DNA from: Kolteria novifilia
Lineage (GTDB): Bacteria; Planctomycetota; Planctomycetia; Kolteriales; Kolteriaceae
NCBI GenBank assembly: GCA_007748055.1
Contig: CP036279.1
Span: 4,588,001 to 4,652,000 of the forward strand
DNA length: 64,000 nucleotides
Direction: 5' to 3'
Shown: positions 47,132 to 56,592 of the stretch, piece after piece
How positions within the stretch are numbered: position 1 is the stretch's first letter
Layout of the letters: the number at the start of each line of letters is the position of its first letter
The notes under the pieces: generated by a model
What the model was told of the DNA's origin: nothing
Database searches by the model: none
The model's input: the letters and a program-made list of their open reading frames with translations, nothing else
Position numbers and translations under genes: made by a program

Positions 47132-47524
47132 ATGTGGTCGATCCCTCACCAGGTGCGGATCTTCCTGGCCCGGGAACCGGTCGATATGCGTAAGAGCTTT
47201 CACGGGCTCATCGCCTTGGCGGAATCGGTGCTCGAGCAAGATCCTCTCTCGGGCCATTTGTTCGTCTTCATCAATCGCCGCCGGGATCGCCTCAAGGTGC
47301 TCTATTGGGGCGGCGTCGGCTATTGCATTTGGTATCAGCAGTTGGAGGAAGGGAGCTATCAGCTTCCCGACGCCCAGGCGGCCGACGATGAGGCTGGCCT
47401 CGAGATCACTGCCGGACAATTGTCACTCATTCTCGAGGGCATCGACCTCTCCTCGGTCCGGCATCGCAAACGCTTTCAAGTCTCCGATCAGCACCGTGAC
47501 ACGCCGTCGTCCCGTCGTTCGTGA
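47132..47524 (+). CDS. tnpB: IS66 accessory protein TnpB (Orf2)
   Basis: 130 residues starting MWSIPHQVRIFLAREPVDMR, intact, coupled to tnpA by TGAGCATG. Confidence 0.93.
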   Translation: MWSIPHQVRIFLAREPVDMRKSFHGLIALAESVLEQDPLSGHLFVFINRRRDRLKVLYWGGVGYCIWYQQLEEGSYQLPDAQAADDEAGLEITAGQLSLILEGIDLSSVRHRKRFQVSDQHRDTPSSRRS

Positions 47525-47947
47525 CTTCCCCTCGCTCTTTCCCGAATGATGCGTGCCGCTCCGCGGAGCCAGGACGCGCCGCTGCTCCTTCGAGACGCCA
47601 GTTCCCCGTCACGGCGGCGAGAGCCTGGAAGCCATGGGACGGCACGCGACCAAAACCGAGTCTTGTCTTCGGTTGTCCTCGGACCCAGGGTTCTTCGCTT
47701 GCCAATCTCGTTGGACGATCGACCCTGGCGTTCTCTTCGCGAGCGACAACGATGTCATGGTGATGGCAGCGATGAGGAGGACTCGCAGGTTTTCTCGTCA
47801 TTCCGACGAAATTGCTGAAACTGCTCTGGCGCCTCCGACGCCGACGTGCTAGGGTGTCCCCGCGACAACGTGAGCGTTGCAACGGTGGCGTCTTGTCGGT
47901 TGCGGTAGGCTTGGGTTGGTTGGCCCTGGTTTGTCGCGAGGCGGAAG

Positions 47948-48301
47948 ATGCGAGATCGCAGCCCGGAGAAGGAAGCCTATTGGCGGCAGGTCGTTCGTCG
48001 GCAAGAGGAGAGCGGACGGGGCGTTCGGAGGTTCTGCCGGGAGGAAGGGATTTCGGAGGCGTCGTTCTACGGCTGGCGGCGTGAGCTACAGCGACGCGAT
48101 CGACAAGAGAAACGTTCGCCTGCGGTCGGTGGCGGTGGGGCGTGTCCGTCGCCGTTCGTCGCGTTGCGGGTGGTCCCCGAATCGACTAGCGTGATCGAGA
48201 TCGTTCATCCCCGAGGCTACATCGTGCGGGCGCCGGCCCAAGTCGACAGCGACGCCTTGCGTCAAGTGCTTGCGGCCCTCGAGAGCGTCGAGGAGGAGTG
48301 A
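47948..48301 (+). CDS. tnpA: IS66 accessory protein TnpA (Orf1)
   Basis: 117 residues, variant start MRDRSPEKEAYWRQVVRRQE, intact helix-turn-helix. Confidence 0.92.
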   Translation: MRDRSPEKEAYWRQVVRRQEESGRGVRRFCREEGISEASFYGWRRELQRRDRQEKRSPAVGGGGACPSPFVALRVVPESTSVIEIVHPRGYIVRAPAQVDSDALRQVLAALESVEEE

Positions 48302-48303
48302 GC

Positions 48304-48696
48304 ATGTGGTCGGTCCCTCACCAGGTGCGGATCTTCCTGGCCCGGGAACCGGTCGATATGCGTAAGAGCTTTCACGGGCTCATCGCCTTGGCGGAGTCGG
48401 TGCTCGAGCAAGATCCTCTCTCGGGCCACCTGTTCGTCTTCATCAATCGCCGCCGGGATCGCCTCAAGGTGCTCTATTGGGGCGGCGTCGGCTATTGCAT
48501 TTGGTATCAGCAGTTGGAGGAAGGAAGCTATCAGCTTCCCGACGCCCAGGCGGCCGACGATGAGGCCGGCCTCGAGATCACTGCCGGACAATTGTCACTC
48601 ATTCTCGAGGGCATCGACTTCTCCTCGGTCCGGCATCGCAAACGCTTTCAAGTCTCCGATCAGCACCGTGACACGCCGTCGTCCCGTCGTTCGTGA
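48304..48696 (+). CDS. tnpB: IS66 accessory protein TnpB (Orf2)
   Basis: 130 residues, MWSVPHQVRIFLAREPVDMR onward, intact; one private change GIDFSSVRH. Confidence 0.93.
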   Translation: MWSVPHQVRIFLAREPVDMRKSFHGLIALAESVLEQDPLSGHLFVFINRRRDRLKVLYWGGVGYCIWYQQLEEGSYQLPDAQAADDEAGLEITAGQLSLILEGIDFSSVRHRKRFQVSDQHRDTPSSRRS

Positions 48697-49055
48697 CTTC
48701 CCCTCGCTCTTTCCCGAAATGATGCGTGCCGCTCCGCGGAGCCAGGACGCGCCGCTGCTCCTTCGAGACGCCAGTTCCCCGTCACGGCGGCGAGAGCCTG
48801 GAAGCCATGGGACGGCACGCGACCAAAACCGAGTTTTGTCTTCGGTTGTCCTCGGACCCAGGGTTCTTCGCTTGCCAATCTCGTTGGACGATCGACCCTG
48901 GCGTTCTCTTCGCGAGCGACAACGATGTCATGGTGATGGCAGCGACGAGGCGGACTCGCAGGCTTTCTCGTCATTCCGTCGAAATCGCTGAAACTGCTCT
49001 GGCGCCTCCGATGTCGACGTGCTAGGGTGTCCCCGCGACAACTGAGATCGGTTTG
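48697..49055. other. Conserved IS66 spacer between tnpB and tnpC
   Basis: The same ~350-bp interval as in the other copies, with an open 99-codon frame at 48726-49025 on the plus strand. No convincing evidence for a product. Confidence 0.5.
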
Positions 49056-50659
49056 ATGGACGCCTTCGACGTGAACCTCCCCCACGATATCGACGCCTGC
49101 CACGAGTTGATCATCGAACTCGATCGGGAGCGCCGACGGCAAGCCGCCGTCATCGCCCAGCAACAAGAGACCATCGCTCAGCAGCAGGAGACCATCGCCC
49201 AACAACAAGCAATCATCGCTCAGCAGCAGGAGACGATCGATCGCTTGCAGAGCGACGTCGACTTGCTCAAGCGGACCTTGTACGGCCGGCGGCGGGAACG
49301 CTTCGTCGACGATTCCCAGCAGGGGCTCTTGTTCGACTCGACGATCGTCGGGGCGGACGACGATTCAGGTTCCGGCGACGACGACGAGAGCGATGACGAC
49401 GAACCGTCACCAGAACGCCGCACGAGCAAGGGACGCGGCCGGCGTCTCTTCCCCGAGTTGCTGCCGCGCAAGACGGTCCGTCACGAACTCGACGAGCAAG
49501 AGATTCCCGAGGAGCTGAGGAACGACCCGACCGCCCGGCGGTTCTTCAAGAAGACCAGCGAGCAACTGGAGTTCACGCCCGCTTCGATCCATGTGATCGA
49601 ACATTACCAAGAGGTGATCGTTCGCGACGAAGCATCGGGCGAGACGACGATCGCCACGGCTGCCGCATCGGCCGCGGCACCCAACAGCGTTGGCTCTTCG
49701 CCCTGGCCTTGGCGGTCGCGCCGTTGGTCGAACTGATGCGTCGGCTGGCGTTGCAGTCCGAGGTGCTGGGCTGCGATGAAACGCCGGTCAAGATGTTGGC
49801 GGGCGAGCCGCCTGGCTGCACCAAGACCTATCTCTGGAGCACCGTCGGCGACAATGCCCATCCCTACGACTGCTTCCACTTCACGCCCGACCGCAGCCGC
49901 GATGGTCCCGACGAGTTCCTCGCCGGCTTCCAGGGTTACTTGCAGTCGGACGCCTACACCTGCTACGAGCGAATCGCCGCGGCGGACGACCGGATCGTCC
50001 CCGTCGGCTGCTGAGCTCATGCGCGCCGTAAGTTCGAGGAAATCCACTTCAGCGCGCCGAGCGTGCGGACGCACACCGCCCTCGGCTACTTCCAGCGGCT
50101 CTACGACATCGAAGATCGCGCCCGTGACAGTAGTGTGTCACAACGCGGCGCCCTGCGGCAACGCGAAGCCAAGCCGATCGTGACCGAGTTCCACCAGTGG
50201 CTGCTCGAGCAGTACGAGCGGGAGCTTCCGAAATCGAAGCTGCGCGCCGCCATCGCTTACATGACCAACCGGTGGCAGTCCTTCGCGTGCTATCTCGACC
50301 ATGGGGCGATTCCCATCGACAACAACCGCACCGAAGCGGCGCTGAAGTACGCCGTCCTCGGCCGCAAGGCGTGGCTCTTCTTCGGCAACAGCCAAGGAGG
50401 CGAGACCGCCGCCACCTTCTTCACGCTGACCAAGAGTTGCAACCGCCATCACGTCGATCCCTTCGCCTACCTCCGCGATGTCTACACCCGCCTGCCGACC
50501 ACCCCGGCTTCGGATCTCCCTTCGTTGCTACCGGACCGTTGGATCGACGAGCACCCTCAGCATCGACTCCAAGAGCGCGCCGACGAAGCTCGTCAACGAG
50601 CCGACCGCAAACGCGCCCGCCGAGCCCAACGCCGCGCCCATGCAGCCACTCCTCGTTGA
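49056..50659 (+). pseudogene. tnpC: IS66 TnpC pseudogene (deletion frameshift plus nonsense)
   Basis: Intact through ...EASGETTIATA, then 124 bp are missing between two GCCACGGC octamers present in the full copies. This shifts the frame, which ends at 49736. The original frame resumes with VAPLVELMRRLALQSEVLGC but stops at IVPVGC because TGG has become TGA (50012-50014). The rest is open to the normal C-terminus. Confidence 0.92.
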
Positions 50660-50725
50660 TCGGTGACCGGTCCCCCATCGTCATCGGCTCCTGCTTCTCC
50701 CACACGCCACCGTTGCAACGCTCAC

Positions 50726-52109
50726 GCGCAAGACGGTCCGTCACGAACTCGACGAGCAAGAGATTCCCGAGGAGCTGAGGAACGACCCGACCGCCCGGCG
50801 GTTCTTCAAGAAGACCAGCGAGCAACTGGAGTTCACGCCCGCTTCGATCCATGTGATCGAACATTACCAAGAGGTGATCGTTCGCGACGAAGCATCGGGC
50901 GAGACGACGATCGCCACGGCGAAGAAACCGCCGCAGTTGATCGACGCTTACGCCGGCCCCGGCTTCTGGGCTCATCTGACCGCCAGTCGCTTCGCCGACC
51001 ATCTGCCCTACTACCGACAAGAGGACATCCTCGCTCGCCACGGCTGCCGCATCGGCCGCGGCACCCAACAGCGTTGGCTCTTCGCCCTGGCCTTGGCGGT
51101 CGCGCCGTTGGTCGAACTGATGCGTCGGCTGGCGTTGCAGTCCGAGGTGCTGGGCTGCGATGAAACGCCGGTCAAGATGTTGGCGGGCGAGCCGCCTGGC
51201 TGCACCAAGACCTATCTCTGGAGCACCGTCGGCGACAATGCCCATCCCTACGACTGCTTCCACTTCACGCCCGACCGCAGCCGCGATGGTCCCGACGAGT
51301 TCCTCGCCGGCTTCCAGGGTTACTTGCAGTCGGACGCCTACACCTGCTACGAGCGAATCGCCGCGGCGGACGACCGGATCGTCCCCGTCGGCTGCTGGGC
51401 TCATGCGCGCCGTAAGTTCGAGGAAATCCACTTCAGCGCGCCGAGCGTGCGGACGCACACCGCCCTCGGCTACTTCCAGCGGCTCTACGACATCGAAGAT
51501 CGCGCCCGTGACAGTAGTGTGTCACAACGCGGCGCCCTGCGGCAACGCGACGCCAAGCCGATCGTGACCGAGTTCCACCAGTGGCTGCTCGAGCAGTACG
51601 AGCGGGAGCTTCCGAAATCGAAGTGGCGCGCCGCCATCGCTTACATGACCAACCGGTGGCAGTCCTTCACACGCTATCTCGACCATGGGGCGATTCCCAT
51701 CGACAACAACCGCACCGAAGCGGCGCTGAAGTACGCCGTCCTCGGCCGCAAGGCGTGGCTCTTCTTCGGCAACAGCCAAGGAGGCGAGACCGCCGCCACC
51801 TTCTTCACCCTGACCAAGAGTTGCAACCGCCATCACGTCGATCCCTTCGCGTATCTCCGCGACGTCTACACCCGCCTGCCGACCACCCCGGCTTCGGATC
51901 TCCCTTCGTTGCTACCCGACCGTTGGATCGACGAGCACCCCCAGCATCGACTCCAAGAGCGCGCCGACGAAGCCCGCCAACGAGCCGACCGCAAACGCGC
52001 CCGCCGAGCCCAACGCCGCGCCCCTGCCGCCACTCCCCGTTGATCGGTGACCGGTCCCCCATCGTCATCGGCTCCTGCTTCCCCCACACGCCACCGTTGC
52101 AACGCTCAC
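50726..52109 (+). mobile_element. IS66 element D1, right part (3' tnpC and right end)
   Basis: Resumes in the middle of tnpC immediately after D2 and runs to the terminal repeat at 52089-52109. It could belong to D1 or to a third copy joined by recombination. Outside 8-mers do not match those at 46690-46697. Confidence 0.8.
50727..52043 (+). pseudogene. tnpC: IS66 TnpC, 5'-truncated
   Basis: 438 codons from RKTVRHELDEQEIPEELRND to the natural C-terminus. It retains the whole catalytic core (LGCDETPVKML, YLQSDAYTCYE, IDNNRTEAALKY) but has lost the coiled coil, acidic linker and start. An internal ATG at 50850 (MIEHYQ frame, via HVIEHYQ) is not a likely start. Confidence 0.9.
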
Positions 52110-52190
52110 CGCTCTCCGACGTATTGGCGGGCCCGGAATTTCCTCGTGAGCGGGACTCCTGTTGTGAGAGCGTGATAGTCAACATCGCGA

Positions 52191-52390
52191 ATGGAAGCGT
52201 TTATCTACGACAATTCAGAAGTGCCCAACCATCCCATCGAATTCAGAACCCGCGACGCGGGGAAGGAGTACCGGCGGCGGCCGGGAGTGGATGCGGTGGT
52301 GCTTGGGGAGCGGGGAACGGTGGCGGTGGTGCGGACGGCGACGCATGGGGATTGCTTGCCGGGAGGCGGGGCAGAACTTGTTGCCTACCT
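52191..52390 (+). pseudogene. N-terminal fragment of a NUDIX hydrolase
   Basis: The segment GKEYRRRPGVDAVVLGERGT, VAVVRTATHGDCLPGGGAE matches the beginning of a NUDIX fold up to the first Gly-rich part of the box (LPGGGxE). After GGGAEL the similarity ends and the sequence becomes repetitive. The rest of the NUDIX box (REXXEEXGU) is absent, so this is a truncated gene. Confidence 0.5.
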
Positions 52391-52420
52391 TGTCCCAAGC
52401 ATCCTGAAGGGATGCGACAT

Positions 52421-52614
52421 CACAGCCCAGGGTCGCGCTTCGCGCACCCTGGGTGACGGGGCAACGAACATTCGGAACGCTGAAAGCGTTCGACCCGGGC
52501 ACGGGCGGCGATTCCATTCGTCGGAAACGTGACGCAACGCGTGTCAAACCCGCTTCGGGGTTTGGATTGGGGGACTACGCCTACCCAGGGTGCGCTGCGC
52601 GACCCTGGGCTGTG
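52421..52614. repeat. Inverted repeat pair, CACAGCCCAGGGTCGCGC type
   Basis: A 33-bp arm (52421-52453) and a 31-bp complementary arm (52584-52614) enclose 130 bp with further palindromes (AACGCTGAAAGCGTT, CCCGCTTCGGGG). Each arm alone is also a hairpin. It has no coding content. Confidence 0.8.
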
Positions 52615-52623
52615 TTGTTCAAC

Positions 52624-52833
52624 GGCGTTGCCGTTGCCGGAACACGCGATCAAGGCGATGCCGTTGTCGGAAACTGGGATCACGGCGTTGTCGTTGTTGG
52701 AGAATGGGATCACGGCGGTGCCGTTGTTGGAGAATGGGATCACGGCGGTGCCGTTGTTGGAGAATGGGATCACGGCGTTGCCGTTGTCGGAAAATGGGAT
52801 CACGGCGATGCCGTTGTCGGAAGATGGGCGGAC
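52624..52833. repeat. 30-bp minisatellite, seven units
   Basis: Units of the form GGCGNTGCCGTTGTYGGA followed by AAATGGGATCAC; the four central units are almost identical. The 30-bp period leaves two plus-strand frames open, giving repeating decapeptides GGAVVGEWDH or VPLLENGITA, but neither has a credible start. Confidence 0.9.
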
Positions 52834-52936
52834 ATGGCGGCGACGCCGGGAGGAACATCTCGTTGGCCTGGCGGAGGAGGTGGGCCTACAACACGGCTGT
52901 TGGAAACGTGACCGAATGGGGAGGCGAGGAGGAATC

Positions 52937-53119
52937 ATGGACCAGGACATCGTCGAAGTGCTCGAAGAAGAGATCCGGGATGCGATCGTCGAGGCGATCA
53001 AGAATGTCGGCCGCAGACAATTGCCGTTGATGCCGGGCAAACCGACGATGCACTTGATGGCCAAGGCGGCGGTCACCGTTTACGAAGCCGCTCTCGAAAA
53101 CCGCCAGCCGGAGAAATAA
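52937..53119 (+). CDS. Small conserved-looking helical protein, unknown function
   Basis: 60 residues, MDQDIVEVLEEEIRDAIVEA, IKNVGRRQLPLMPGKPTMHL, MAKAAVTVYEAALENRQPEK. A strong GAGGAGGAATC ribosome site precedes the ATG, and codon use is normal for the region. An acidic first helix, a short LPLMPGKP linker and a second amphipathic helix are visible. The frame is open upstream through the minisatellite, but the ribosome site decides the start. A CCTCCCGGCGGGAG hairpin directly after the stop may act as a weak terminator. Confidence 0.7.
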   Translation: MDQDIVEVLEEEIRDAIVEAIKNVGRRQLPLMPGKPTMHLMAKAAVTVYEAALENRQPEK

Positions 53120-53137
53120 GCCTCCCGGCGGGAGATT
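53120..53137 (+). terminator. Possible short hairpin after small CDS
   Basis: CCTCCCGGCGGGAG can fold with a 5-bp stem. No T-run follows, so termination is uncertain. Confidence 0.3.
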
Positions 53138-53339
53138 CGCATGCCGAACGCGCGCCAGGCATTGGCCCGACCTACGGAAAGAGAGCGGGCGACGGGCGGT
53201 TTGGAGTGGGCACTGGGTGGGCGATCGCAGTTATCATCGAAGAGACACGCTCGGCCGAGGTCGCGGGGAAACGTTGGACCTCGGTCGGGAGCCACTTCTC
53301 AATGACGGTCATCGACCAACCACTTGCCGAGGAGAAGCC

Positions 53340-54071
53340 ATGAGGGGAACGCAGTCGTTGCTCGGGCGGCGGGAGTTGTTTCGCGGGGGATTGGCCCTGG
53401 GGGCGACGGCGCTGTGGACGCCGGGGGTCTTCGCCGAACTCGTCGCGACGGCGCGTCAAACCGAGGGGCCCTTCTATCCCGACAAGATGCCGCTCGATAC
53501 CGACAACGATCTCTTGGTCATCAACGATTCGCTCACCCCCGCGGTCGGCGAGATCACGCACCTCTCGGGCCGGGTGCTCGACCGCAAGGGCGATCCGGTG
53601 CGCAACGCGTTTGTGGAAATCTGGCAGGTCGACAACAACGCGGTCTATCTGCACTCGGGCGACAACCGCCGCCGCGACCAGCGGGACGTGAACTTTCAGG
53701 GCTACGGGCGGTTCTTGACCGACTCGAAGGGTCACTATTACTTCCGCACGATCAAGCCGGTCCCCTATCCCGGCCGCACGCCGCACATCCACGTCGCGGT
53801 CAGCAAGGGGGGCAAGCGAGTCCTGACGACGCAGCTCTACGTGAAGGGGCATCCGCAGAACGCTCGCGATCGACTCTTCCTCTCGGTCCCGGCCGAGTCG
53901 CGGGCGACGGTGCTCGGCGACTTCCAACCAATCCCCGATTCCTCTCTTGGGGAACTGGCGGTCAACTTCGATGTCGTGATGGGGCGGACCGCGCCCGATG
54001 AGGGCCCGTCGCTCGGTATCGGCATGCCGGAGTATCAAGCCCGCCGCGGACGTCGAGCCCGCAACCGCTGA
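53340..54071 (+). CDS. Exported intradiol ring-cleavage dioxygenase
   Basis: 243 residues from an ATG preceded by GAGGAGAAGCC. The N-terminus LLGRRELFRGGLALGATALW looks like a Tat-type signal. The body has the intradiol fold: GRVLDRKGDPVRNAFVEIWQ, VDNNAVYLHSGD, NFQGYGRFLTDSKGHYYFRT and PYPGRTPHIHVAV, supplying the Fe(III) ligands (Tyr, Tyr, His, His). It resembles protocatechuate 3,4-dioxygenase beta chains. Export suggests attack on lignin-derived or other extracellular aromatic material. No partner alpha chain is next to it. Confidence 0.88.
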   Translation: MRGTQSLLGRRELFRGGLALGATALWTPGVFAELVATARQTEGPFYPDKMPLDTDNDLLVINDSLTPAVGEITHLSGRVLDRKGDPVRNAFVEIWQVDNNAVYLHSGDNRRRDQRDVNFQGYGRFLTDSKGHYYFRTIKPVPYPGRTPHIHVAVSKGGKRVLTTQLYVKGHPQNARDRLFLSVPAESRATVLGDFQPIPDSSLGELAVNFDVVMGRTAPDEGPSLGIGMPEYQARRGRRARNR

Positions 54072-54199
54072 GGAGACGGGCTCGCTCGGGCCAACCCTCC
54101 TCATGAGGTCCCCGTCGAGGTGCCCTTTGGATCTTGTCGACGAAGAGATATACTCCCCTCGGCGGTAGGCGTTGACGGACTATCTCAAGGGAGTGCTCG

Positions 54200-54730
54200 A
54201 TGCCAGGGGAAGGCGACGAGCAAGAGAGCGGGGAACGCACGCACCCGGCGACGGACGAGCAACCGGTCAAGGTCTCGGCGACGAGAGGGACGCTCTCCCT
54301 GGTGGTCGCGGTGATGTTTGGGGTGCTCGGCGGTCTCGGGGCGTTCACGTTCGGCTACGGCGAAGGGGCTTCGTACCTCAGCAACGACCCCAACGCGTGC
54401 GCCAACTGCCACATCATGCAAGACCAGCTCAACACCTGGGTCAAGTCGAGTCACCACCACGTCGCGACGTGCAACGATTGCCATCTGCCCCACGACCCGA
54501 TCGGGAAGTGGATCACGAAGATGGACAACGGCTTTTTCCATTCGCTGGCCTTCACCACCGGCGACTTCCATGAGCCGATCCAGATCAAGCCGCGCAACGC
54601 CGAAGTGACGCAGCAGGCGTGTCTGTACTGCCATTCGAAATTGGTTAACCACATGTTGCCGACCAAGGACGGGGACCAGACCGCGCGCTGCGTCCACTGT
54701 CACCAGTCGGTCGGGCACGCGCAGCGGTAG
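54200..54730 (+). CDS. nrfH: Cytochrome c nitrite reductase small subunit NrfH
   Basis: 176 residues. A cytoplasmic N-terminal tail is followed by one membrane anchor (SLVVAVMFGVLGGLGAFTF) and a periplasmic domain with four CxxCH sites (CANCH, CNDCH, CLYCH, CVHCH), the NapC/NrfH arrangement. It takes electrons from menaquinol and hands them to NrfA. AAGGGAG precedes the ATG. The nrfA gene follows 37 bp downstream. Confidence 0.95.
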   Translation: MPGEGDEQESGERTHPATDEQPVKVSATRGTLSLVVAVMFGVLGGLGAFTFGYGEGASYLSNDPNACANCHIMQDQLNTWVKSSHHHVATCNDCHLPHDPIGKWITKMDNGFFHSLAFTTGDFHEPIQIKPRNAEVTQQACLYCHSKLVNHMLPTKDGDQTARCVHCHQSVGHAQR

Positions 54731-54767
54731 CGAGCGCGGCGACGCGCACAGTTGAGGAAGGCTTGCG

Positions 54768-56465
54768 ATGAGCGACCACGAGTACCAGGCTCGATTTCGC
54801 ACGAGATGGGTCCGCATGAAGCGGCGCGGCAACACCCGACTGTTGGTCCTGGCGTTCCTCGCGTCGGCGGGCGCGACGGTCCTAGTCACTTGGGTGCTGG
54901 TAACCATCTTCGGCCACAAACAGGAGGCCCGAACTCCCTTCGTGCGCGTGGCGGAGGTCGACGAGATCTCGACCGACCCGGTGCCGTGGGGTAAGAACTG
55001 GCCCCATCAGTACGACGGCTGGAAAGCGACCGCAGGCGACAAATTCTACGGCGGCTCCAGCGCGATGCCGCAAAGCAAGCTCGAAACCGATCCCTGGCTC
55101 AAACGACTCTACGCGGGTTACGCCTTCAGCATCGACTACCGCGAGGCCCGCGGGCACGCGTACATGCTCTACGACCAGGGCGTGACCGAACGGGTGACCA
55201 AGAAGGCGCAAGCCGGGGCGTGTCTGCACTGCCACGGATCGACCACGGTGCTCTACCGCAAGGTCGGGCTCGAGGCGATGGACGAGCCGAGCGATCCCGA
55301 GGCGCTCGCGGCGGATTTCAACATGCCCGCTGTCCAGCGCGGCTTCGAAGAGCTAAGCCAGAAGCCCTACCAAGAGGTTCTCGCGCTGCTCAAGTCGGTG
55401 CCTGACGGAACGCCCGACGATCCGGAGACGGTCTTCCCGGAAGCGCCCGCGGGTGGCTTCAACGGGGAGTTCGCCGGCAAACCGGTTCCCGAGAACCACC
55501 CCTCGATGGGCGAGGCCCACCCGGTGACGTGTATCGACTGTCACGACCCCCAGACGATGGCGATTCGCGTCACTCGGCCGGGGTTCATGCAAGGGATCGC
55601 GGCGCTCGCGGAGAGCGACGACCCGGTGCCGCATCTGCCCAGCATCACCCGCTGGCGCAAGAGTGGTCGCAAGACGAAATACGACCCGAACGTCGACGCG
55701 TCGCGGCAGGAGATGAGAACCTTCGTCTGTGCCCAGTGCCACGTCGAGTACTACTGCGCCAACAAGATGACCCTCACCTTCCCCTGGGGCAACGGCTTGA
55801 AGATGGAGGATCTCGAGTCGTTTTGGGACGAGACGACCTTCCCCGATGGAACTGAGTTCTTCGACTACATCCATGGGGAGACCGGGGCGCCGGTCTACAA
55901 GGTCCAACATCCCGAGTTTGAACTCTGGAGCCAGGGCGTTCACGCTCGGGCGGGCGTGAGCTGCGCCGATTGCCACATGCCCTACGAGCGCGTCGGGGCG
56001 ATGAAGCTGAGCAACCACAACGTCCAAAGTCCGATGCTCAACATCAACAACGCGTGTCAGACCTGCCATCACGTTCCCGAGCAGGAGCTTCGCGACCGAG
56101 TCGCGACGATCCAGGACCGGACGCGGTCGCTGCTCGAGCGGGCGGCGGGGGCGATGACGAGCATGCTCGACGCCATTATGGAGGCGAAGGCGGCCGGGGT
56201 GACCGACGAGCAGTTGGCGAACGTGTTTGAGCTCCAGCGTAAAGCGATGTGGCGACTCGACTACGTCAGCAGTGAGAATTCGAAGGGATTTCACGCCGCT
56301 CAGGAGGCCGCGCGGATCTTGGGCGAATCGATTGACTACAGCCGGCAAGCCGAGGCGCTCGCCCTGCGCTTGCGGGGTCCGAAGGCTCCGTCGACGAAGG
56401 ACTTGCCCACCAAGCCGATCGAAGGGGTCTCCGATCGCGCCGCCAAGGCCGCCTCCTCGAAGTAG
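54768..56465 (+). CDS. nrfA: Ammonia-forming cytochrome c nitrite reductase NrfA
   Basis: 565 residues with an uncleaved-looking N-terminal hydrophobic segment ([20 protein letters not shown]). Five heme sites: CLHCH, CIDCH, CAQCH, CADCH and CQTCH. In most NrfA proteins the first, catalytic heme is CxxCK with a lysine ligand; here it is CxxCH. Other landmarks fit: [10 protein letters not shown] (catalytic-site Tyr), the distal HNVQSP segment, and TRPGFMQGI. It reduces nitrite to ammonium using six electrons from NrfH. GAGGAAGG lies before the ATG. Confidence 0.94.
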   Translation: MSDHEYQARFRTRWVRMKRRGNTRLLVLAFLASAGATVLVTWVLVTIFGHKQEARTPFVRVAEVDEISTDPVPWGKNWPHQYDGWKATAGDKFYGGSSAMPQSKLETDPWLKRLYAGYAFSIDYREARGHAYMLYDQGVTERVTKKAQAGACLHCHGSTTVLYRKVGLEAMDEPSDPEALAADFNMPAVQRGFEELSQKPYQEVLALLKSVPDGTPDDPETVFPEAPAGGFNGEFAGKPVPENHPSMGEAHPVTCIDCHDPQTMAIRVTRPGFMQGIAALAESDDPVPHLPSITRWRKSGRKTKYDPNVDASRQEMRTFVCAQCHVEYYCANKMTLTFPWGNGLKMEDLESFWDETTFPDGTEFFDYIHGETGAPVYKVQHPEFELWSQGVHARAGVSCADCHMPYERVGAMKLSNHNVQSPMLNINNACQTCHHVPEQELRDRVATIQDRTRSLLERAAGAMTSMLDAIMEAKAAGVTDEQLANVFELQRKAMWRLDYVSSENSKGFHAAQEAARILGESIDYSRQAEALALRLRGPKAPSTKDLPTKPIEGVSDRAAKAASSK

Positions 56466-56484
56466 TCGCGCGGGTCGACCGCGA

Positions 56485-56537
56485 GACGCCTCCCCCTGGT
56501 TCTTCTATCACGCCCGAAGGGAACAGGGGGAGGCGTC
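56485..56537 (+). terminator. Strong hairpin downstream of nrfA
   Basis: GACGCCTCCCCCTG pairs perfectly with CAGGGGGAGGCGTC across a ~25-base loop. There is no poly-T tract, so it may terminate with Rho or protect the 3' end of the nrf transcript. Confidence 0.6.
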
Positions 56538-56592
56538 GTGCCCGTTCTCCCTCCCCATGTGAATCAATCAATGGATTGCGCGTCTGGACTTG

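Larger units (their letters stand above)
46698..47869 (+). mobile_element. IS66 element D1, left part (tnpA, tnpB)
   Basis: Starts at GTGAGCGTTGCAACGGTGGCG and is colinear with the other copies through tnpA, tnpB and the spacer. It stops at ...CCCCGCGACAAC, about 14 bp before the expected tnpC ATG, where element D2 begins. Confidence 0.9.
47870..50725 (+). mobile_element. IS66 element D2, nested in D1
   Basis: 2856 bp with both terminal repeats (GTGAGCGTTGCAACGGTGGCG and its complement). tnpA and tnpB are intact; tnpC is broken. The outside 8-mers GCGACAAC and GCGCAAGA differ, and D1 sequence between them is missing, so insertion was accompanied or followed by a deletion of roughly 0.4 kb of D1. 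Confidence 0.9.

Noticed and set aside
44779-52109. Treating the DUF3732 remnant, the PfkB kinase and the IS cluster as an intact new defence system
   Set aside because: The DUF3732 part is only 50 codons and no effector or sensor gene is complete. At most this is the debris of such a locus.
52624-52833. 30-bp repeats considered as a CRISPR array
   Set aside because: Units are directly adjacent without spacers, so this is a minisatellite.
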